From: Salinicola aestuarinus
Lineage (GTDB): Bacteria; Pseudomonadota; Gammaproteobacteria; Pseudomonadales; Halomonadaceae
Direction: 5' to 3'
NCBI RefSeq assembly: GCF_003206645.1
Contig: NZ_PZJP01000002.1
Coordinates: forward strand, 81,834-145,833
DNA: 64,000 nt
The notes under the pieces are model-generated. The model searched no databases, was not told where the DNA came from, and saw nothing but the letters and a program-made list of their open reading frames with translations. Positions 63,959-64,000 of this stretch are shown here, one piece after another. The translations under genes were made by a program, and so were the position numbers. Position 1 is the stretch's first letter, and the number at the start of each line of letters is the position of its first letter.

Positions 63959-64000
63959 CCCGCTCGGTCGACAGACCCCAGGCAAGAAAGCGCCCCGCCT

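Overview
This window is a 64 kb stretch of GC-rich chromosome, densely packed with housekeeping genes. It reads as a gammaproteobacterium, and the best guess is a halophilic member of the Halomonadaceae or a close relative in the Oceanospirillales. The evidence is the order pheA, fused tyrA-aroA, cmk, rpsA; the block 4.5S RNA, dnaX, ybaB, recR; the gene pairs sdhE-ygfX, lapA-lapB and ycgL-ycgN; a complete TctCBA tricarboxylate transporter with its TctDE regulators; and a Pho-box-controlled pst operon. The genus cannot be fixed from the sequence alone. I see no phage, insertion sequence, CRISPR array, tRNA or 16S/23S rRNA.

Layout. 1-5,940: aromatic amino acid genes (3' part of pheA, tyrA-aroA fusion), cmk and rpsA, ending in a strong terminator. 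5,965-6,028: an octamer tandem repeat. 6,185-10,634 (minus strand): a small unknown gene, trmJ, groL, groS with a sigma-32 promoter, fxsA and a ComEA-like protein. 10,812-13,389: pyrF convergent with ihfB-lapA-lapB. Because ihfB usually follows rpsA, this part of the chromosome appears rearranged. 13,671-15,122: sdhE-ygfX and two small membrane-anchored ElaB/YqjD-like genes. 15,197-19,503: an RND efflux pair (adaptor plus pump). 19,776-26,921: a YhiN-type flavoprotein, a yqjD-yqjE-yqjK-like operon, outer-membrane phospholipase A and a large MscK-type mechanosensitive channel. 27,077-34,640: a DUF3072 gene with a LexA-like box, tlyA, an ABC-type binding protein joined to tctE-tctD, and the divergent tctCBA operon.

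34,943-40,966: 4.5S RNA, a 16-bp repeat in five copies, dnaX-ybaB-recR, RNase D, ycgL and ycgN. 41,076-51,881: oligopeptidase B, a small membrane protein with a von Willebrand A protein, a FadD-type acyl-CoA ligase and the HrpA helicase. 51,973-56,856: a KAS III-like synthase, MlaA lipoprotein, an RssB-like PP2C phosphatase with its STAS partner, and a Bcr/CflA drug exporter. 56,933-60,992: Pho boxes and pstSCAB. 61,203-63,958: an AI-2E family permease, thioredoxin and CysB.

How the genes work together. Several blocks concern the cell envelope (lapAB, pldA, mlaA, mscK, the yqj genes, the RND pump). Others cover nutrient uptake and its sensing (tctCBA with tctDE, pst with Pho boxes, cysB), or protein folding and redox (groESL, trxA). 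The most interesting signals are regulatory: a promoter with a perfect palindrome in its spacer in front of ihfB, a 20-bp palindrome in front of tctC, an SOS-like box before a DUF3072 gene, and a PP2C phosphatase whose receiver domain has lost its phospho-acceptor aspartate. I found no clear defence island or wholly new multi-gene system. The 3' edge (63,959-64,000) holds no gene and ends in a GC-rich stretch that may be the first arm of a cysB terminator.
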